Both the position numbers and the translations under genes were made by a program. The notes beneath the pieces are model-generated. The model was not told where the DNA came from. It saw nothing but the letters and a program-made list of their open reading frames with translations, and did not search any database. DNA of 8,358 bases, from assembly GCA_018820005.1 (NCBI GenBank), contig JAHJOS010000683.1:1-8358 (forward strand), given 5' to 3'. Origin of the DNA: Alphaproteobacteria bacterium (lineage in GTDB: Bacteria; Pseudomonadota; Alphaproteobacteria; Rhizobiales; Devosiaceae). Shown here in pieces: positions 6,014 through 8,358 of this stretch; the first letter of the stretch is position 1, and each line of letters opens with the position of its first letter.

Positions 6014-6993
6014 TGACTACTCAATCGGAAACCGGCCTGGTCGCCGCCCCTGCAGCCCGCCCCGTCGGCACGCCCCGTCACCACGTCATCATCTTTTTTG
6101 TCCTATTGGCGCTGCTGCTGATTGCTCCCTTCGTGCTCTACCCCGTCTTTGTGATGAAGGTGTTGTGCTTTGCCCTGTTTGCCAGCGCGCTCAACTTGCT
6201 GCTGGGCTTTGGTGGGCTGCTCTCGTTCGGCCATGCCGCGTTCTTCGGCTCTGCCAGTTATGTGGCCGCGCATGCCGCCAAGGTCTGGGGGCTCAATCCC
6301 GAGATCGCCATTTTGCTTGGGGTAGGGGCTGCGGCGCTACTGGGACTGGGCATTGGCGCGCTGGCCATCCGGCGCCAAGGCATTTATTTCGCCATGGTGA
6401 CGCTGGCCTTCGCGCAGATGGTCTATTTTATCGCCGTTCAGGCGCCCTTTACCGGCGGCGAAGACGGTATCCAGGCGGTGCCACGCGGCAGGCTGTTCGG
6501 CGTGATTGATCTGAGCTCTGACTTCACGCTCTATTTCGTGGTGCTGACCATTGTTGTGGCGGCGCTGCTGGGCATTTATCGCATCATCCACTCGCCCTTT
6601 GGGCAGGTACTCAAGGCCATTCGCGATAACGAGCCCCGCTCGATTTCGCTTGGTTACAAGGTCGATCGCTACAAGCTGGCCGTCTTTGTAATGTCTGCCT
6701 CGCTGGCGGGCCTGGCTGGCGCCACCAAGGCCATCGTTTTCCAGCTGTCCTCGTTGACCGATGTCTATTGGTCGATGTCGGGCGAGGTGGTGCTCATGAC
6801 CCTGCTGGGCGGCATGGGGACAGTCTTTGGTCCGCTAGTCGGCGCCGCCGTCATCATCACCATGGAAAATTATCTGGCCGGATTCGGCGCCTGGGTGACG
6901 GTTATTCAGGGCGTGATCTTCGTGGCCAGCGTCATGCTGTTTCGCGAGGGCATTATCGGCGTTATCGCCAAATGGCTGAAAAAGCCACTGTAG
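6013..6993 (+). CDS. livM: ABC transporter permease, LivM-type (HAAT family)
   Basis: This second channel subunit is expected to form a heterodimer with the LivH-type protein. It has 326 residues from the ATG at 6013, with GGAAGGA (5999-6005) seven bases upstream and translational coupling to the previous stop. A polar N-terminal tail of about 22 residues precedes the first membrane segment (VIIFFVLLALLLIAPFVLY, 25-43). The LivM signature GGLLSFGHAAFFG is at 67-79, the cytoplasmic coupling loop SPFGQVLKAIRDNEPRS at 194-210, and GGMGTVFGPLVGAA at 266-279. It is the last gene of the operon. A GC-rich hairpin lies 17 bases after the stop. Confidence 0.92.
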   Translation: MTTQSETGLVAAPAARPVGTPRHHVIIFFVLLALLLIAPFVLYPVFVMKVLCFALFASALNLLLGFGGLLSFGHAAFFGSASYVAAHAAKVWGLNPEIAILLGVGAAALLGLGIGALAIRRQGIYFAMVTLAFAQMVYFIAVQAPFTGGEDGIQAVPRGRLFGVIDLSSDFTLYFVVLTIVVAALLGIYRIIHSPFGQVLKAIRDNEPRSISLGYKVDRYKLAVFVMSASLAGLAGATKAIVFQLSSLTDVYWSMSGEVVLMTLLGGMGTVFGPLVGAAVIITMENYLAGFGAWVTVIQGVIFVASVMLFREGIIGVIAKWLKKPL

Positions 6994-7010
6994 TCGCCGC
7001 TCGCCCGATG

Positions 7011-7030
7011 GGCCGGGCATCCGCCCGGCC
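7011..7030. other. GC-rich hairpin after the transporter operon, possible transcript end
   Basis: GGCCGGGC (7011-7018) and GCCCGGCC (7023-7030) form a perfect eight-pair, all-GC stem with the loop ATCC, 17 bases after the livM stop. No T-run follows on either strand, so it is not a canonical intrinsic terminator. It may be a 3' stability hairpin or a pause site before Rho-dependent termination. A weaker imperfect stem (ACGATG..CATCGT with inner CAGAT..ATCTG) follows at 7031-7064. Confidence 0.45.
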
Positions 7031-7242
7031 ACGATGGCCAGATGCAACGGATCTGCCGCATCGTGTCTTGGCGCCCGGCATTCCAGTGAGACGAGATTCT
7101 GCCGGCGTAAAACCGATGTCGGCCTCTATCGGAACAGAGAGCGAAAGCGTCCCGCTCCCTCAAGAGCAGATGCCTCATCGACGTCAAAGGCACATCGCTG
7201 GAACAACACCCAAGTCGGATCCTGCTGGGATATGAAAGGTCA
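7031..7242. other. Non-coding stretch between operon end and tRNA-Ser
   Basis: Apart from the weak stem at 7031-7064, I see no credible gene here. Open frames crossing it have no ribosome site, no recognisable protein pattern and compositions expected of shadow reading. It would hold the 3' ends of two convergent transcripts: the operon from the left and the tRNA from the right. No T-rich terminator is evident for either. Confidence 0.6.
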
Positions 7243-7332
7243 TGGCGGAGAGAAAGGGATTCGAACCCTTGAGACGGTTCCCCGCCTACACACTTTCCAG
7301 GCGTGCGCCTTCGACCACTCGGCCATCTCTCC
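7243..7332 (-). tRNA. tRNA-Ser (anticodon GGA)
   Basis: Read on the minus strand, the 90-base gene starts GGAGAGATGGCCGAGTGG and ends with the encoded CCA (7243-7245 on the plus strand). The acceptor arms GGAGAGA (7326-7332) and TCTCTCC (7247-7253) pair fully. The T arm is AAGGG-TTCGAAT-CCCTT. The anticodon stem CACGC/GTGTG encloses the loop CTGGAAA with anticodon GGA (7296-7298), reading UCC and UCU. The long variable arm and total length are as expected for a class II serine tRNA. It is convergent with the transporter operon and divergent from the downstream gene. Confidence 0.97.
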
Positions 7333-7399
7333 GCATCGCCTTGTCTCCGGGCTGGAATCGCCGGAGGGGCCGGCTGGTTGGCCGACGCGAGCGAGGCGC

Positions 7400-7427
7400 A
7401 ATATACTTATCATGGGCGTGGGCGCAA
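7400..7427 (-). promoter_or_regulatory. Possible sigma-70 type promoter for tRNA-Ser
   Basis: On the minus strand, TTGCGC (7422-7427) is followed after 16 bases by TATATT (7400-7405). This is a reasonable -35/-10 pair pointing at the tRNA and is the only AT-rich spot in the region. It implies a 5' leader of about 60 bases, to be removed by RNase P. The assignment rests on consensus resemblance and position alone. Confidence 0.4.
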
Positions 7428-7551
7428 GGGATCACGACACCGAGATGACGATTGTTTTTGTGGCAGTGGCTTCCCAGCTTGTGAGAAGGCCCGCGGGCAT
7501 GGCACAAAGGTCAGGCGCGGGGGCGGAAACAGGTTGGCCAGCCTTGTTCGG

Positions 7552-7572
7552 ATTCCCGCCGGCACCGGGAAT
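7552..7572 (+). promoter_or_regulatory. Inverted repeat covering the ribosome site of the 107-residue gene
   Basis: ATTCCCG (7552-7558) and CGGGAAT (7566-7572) form a perfect seven-pair stem with a seven-base loop. The right arm contains GGGA (7567-7570), the only plausible ribosome site for the ATG at 7577, so the folded RNA would hide it. A stem of this size can occur by chance in a window of this length, so a regulatory role is tentative. Confidence 0.3.
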
Positions 7573-7576
7573 GTGA

Positions 7577-7900
7577 ATGCGGCTGATCTTGAGAATAGCG
7601 GGCACCTGGCTGATCGGCCTGGCCCTAGTGCTTCTGGTCATTGATGGCACGAGGTCTCTGGCGGCCAATGAGCTGGTGTTTGCCAGCCTGGACAGCCTGT
7701 GGCGACAGCTTCATCCCGATAGTCTGGCAGCAACGCAGGGCTTTTTCGGGAGCCGTATGTTTGCGGATCTGCTCGAGGTAGCGCTGGCGCAGATCCTGGC
7801 TTTGCCTGCCTTTGCGGTGTTTGGTGGTCCGGGCGTCCTGCTCGCATTGCTGGGACGCAAGCCGCGACACGACCGCTTCGTTCGGGAAGACCAGATCTGA
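7577..7900 (+). CDS. Small conserved membrane protein of unknown function
   Basis: The protein has 107 residues. It has two hydrophobic segments (about 3-22 and 69-93) separated by a roughly 45-residue polar region containing DGTRSLAANELVF (23-35) and LWRQLHPDSLAATQGF (41-56), and it ends in a basic tail LLGRKPRHDRF (91-101). This pattern suggests a two-pass inner-membrane protein with the middle region outside and the basic tail in the cytoplasm. I recall small proteins with the 'IDGTRSLAA' block in alphaproteobacteria, annotated as hypothetical or, doubtfully, as PetM-like; no function is assigned. The start at 7577 has GGGA six bases upstream. It lies 57 bases before msrA on the same strand, so the two may be co-transcribed. 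Confidence 0.75.
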   Translation: MRLILRIAGTWLIGLALVLLVIDGTRSLAANELVFASLDSLWRQLHPDSLAATQGFFGSRMFADLLEVALAQILALPAFAVFGGPGVLLALLGRKPRHDRFVREDQI

Positions 7901-7957
7901 TGGTGCCGTAACCAATGGCGGCCTCAGGCCGAATAGTGCCGTGAAAGGAAACTGAAC

Positions 7958-8358
7958 ATGTTCTTCAAATCCAAACCCGCCACCGTCCCAACTGCCGCCG
8001 AGGCCCTGCTTGGCCGCGATGTCGCAATGCCGGTGGCACCCAGCCATTTCGTCAATGGCGAGGCGCTCAAAGGGCCCTATCCCGCTAATGCCGAAATCAT
8101 CTATCTGGGCCTGGGGTGCTTTTGGGGCGCTGAACGCCTATTCTGGCAATTGCCCGGCGTGATCGTCACGGCCGTGGGCTACCAGGGCGGCAGCACGCCC
8201 AACCCAAGCTACGACGAGGTCTGCTCGGGCCGAACCGGACATACCGAAGCGGTCAAGGTGGTATTCGACCCCGCCAAGGTCAGCCTGGACGAGGTGCTCA
8301 AGACGTTCTGGGAAGAGCATAACCCGACCCAGGGCATGCGCCAGGGCAATGATGTGGG
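7958..8358 (+). CDS. msrA: Peptide-methionine (S)-S-oxide reductase MsrA, 3' end cut by window
   Basis: The enzyme reduces the S-form of methionine sulphoxide in free methionine and proteins, using thioredoxin, as an antioxidant repair step in the cytoplasm. The first 133 codons are present and the gene runs off the right edge. The catalytic motif GCFWGAER is at 53-60 with the nucleophile C54. LFWQLPGV (61-68), YDEVCSG (85-91) and HNPTQGMRQGND (121-132) match the long E. coli-type MsrA, which has about 40 residues before the catalytic domain. C89 in EVCSG corresponds to E. coli C86. The C-terminal recycling cysteines lie beyond the window and cannot be checked. The ATG at 7958 has AAAGGAA (7944-7950) seven bases upstream. 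It follows the small membrane-protein gene by 57 bases. Confidence 0.96.
   Translation, partial: MFFKSKPATVPTAAEALLGRDVAMPVAPSHFVNGEALKGPYPANAEIIYLGLGCFWGAERLFWQLPGVIVTAVGYQGGSTPNPSYDEVCSGRTGHTEAVKVVFDPAKVSLDEVLKTFWEEHNPTQGMRQGNDV

Larger units (their letters stand above)
7333..7576. other. Non-coding stretch between tRNA-Ser and the small membrane-protein gene
   Basis: No convincing gene is visible; open frames here are short or run through the tRNA. It would contain the divergent control signals of the tRNA (leftward) and the small membrane-protein gene (rightward). A nested dyad is present: TTGTG (7479-7483) and CACAA (7503-7507) flank the palindrome GCCCGCGGGC (7489-7498). A further inverted repeat overlaps the ribosome site of the next gene. 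Confidence 0.55.

Noticed and set aside
7243..7332. tRNA-Ser as an integration site for a genomic island
   Set aside because: No integrase, no repeated 3' tRNA segment and no change in base composition are visible on either side within the window.
1..8358. CRISPR arrays, insertion sequences, toxin-antitoxin pairs, phage or defence genes
   Set aside because: I saw no regularly spaced repeats, transposase motifs or terminal inverted repeats, and every sizeable gene except the 107-residue protein is a recognised metabolic, transport, regulatory or repair gene.

Overview
The window is GC-rich, gene-dense bacterial DNA of alphaproteobacterial character. It most resembles Hyphomicrobiales, possibly a Devosia-like genus. 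That placement rests on protein style (a high-affinity HAAT transporter of the soil alphaproteobacterial kind, a small 'IDGTRSLAA' membrane protein beside msrA) and is an inference, not a measured match. No mobile element, CRISPR array, phage gene or replication origin is visible.

Positions 1-1376 (+) hold most of a sigma-54-dependent activator (PAS sensor, AAA+ domain with GAFTGA, Fis-type HTH), with its N-terminus cut by the window edge. Positions 1377-1533 are a compact control region: a cluster of GTCCG/CGGAC dyads (1379-1426), a near-consensus -24/-12 promoter (1466-1481), and a further copy of the same palindrome in the predicted 5' leader (1514-1523). Positions 1534-6993 (+) form one operon of six tightly packed genes: D-3-hydroxybutyrate dehydrogenase (hbdH), two LivG/LivF-type ATPases, a LivK-type periplasmic binding protein, and LivH/LivM-type permeases. 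Several junctions overlap. The one sizeable gap, between the binding-protein and first permease genes, carries a strong hairpin.

Positions 6994-7242 are non-coding with a GC-rich hairpin just after the operon. A serine tRNA (anticodon GGA, CCA encoded) lies on the minus strand at 7243-7332, convergent with the operon. Positions 7333-7576 are non-coding and probably carry the tRNA promoter. A 107-codon membrane protein of unknown function (7577-7900, +) follows, then the 5' part of msrA (7958 to the end, +).

The likely logic is as follows. A cytoplasmic one-component activator senses a metabolite and, with RpoN, switches on an operon that imports a small organic acid and oxidises D-3-hydroxybutyrate to acetoacetate. 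The dehydrogenase assignment is firm. The transporter's substrate is not readable from sequence. The most distinctive content is the regulator/dyad/sigma-54 promoter arrangement and the pairing of hbdH with a complete HAAT importer. I found no clearly unprecedented system.
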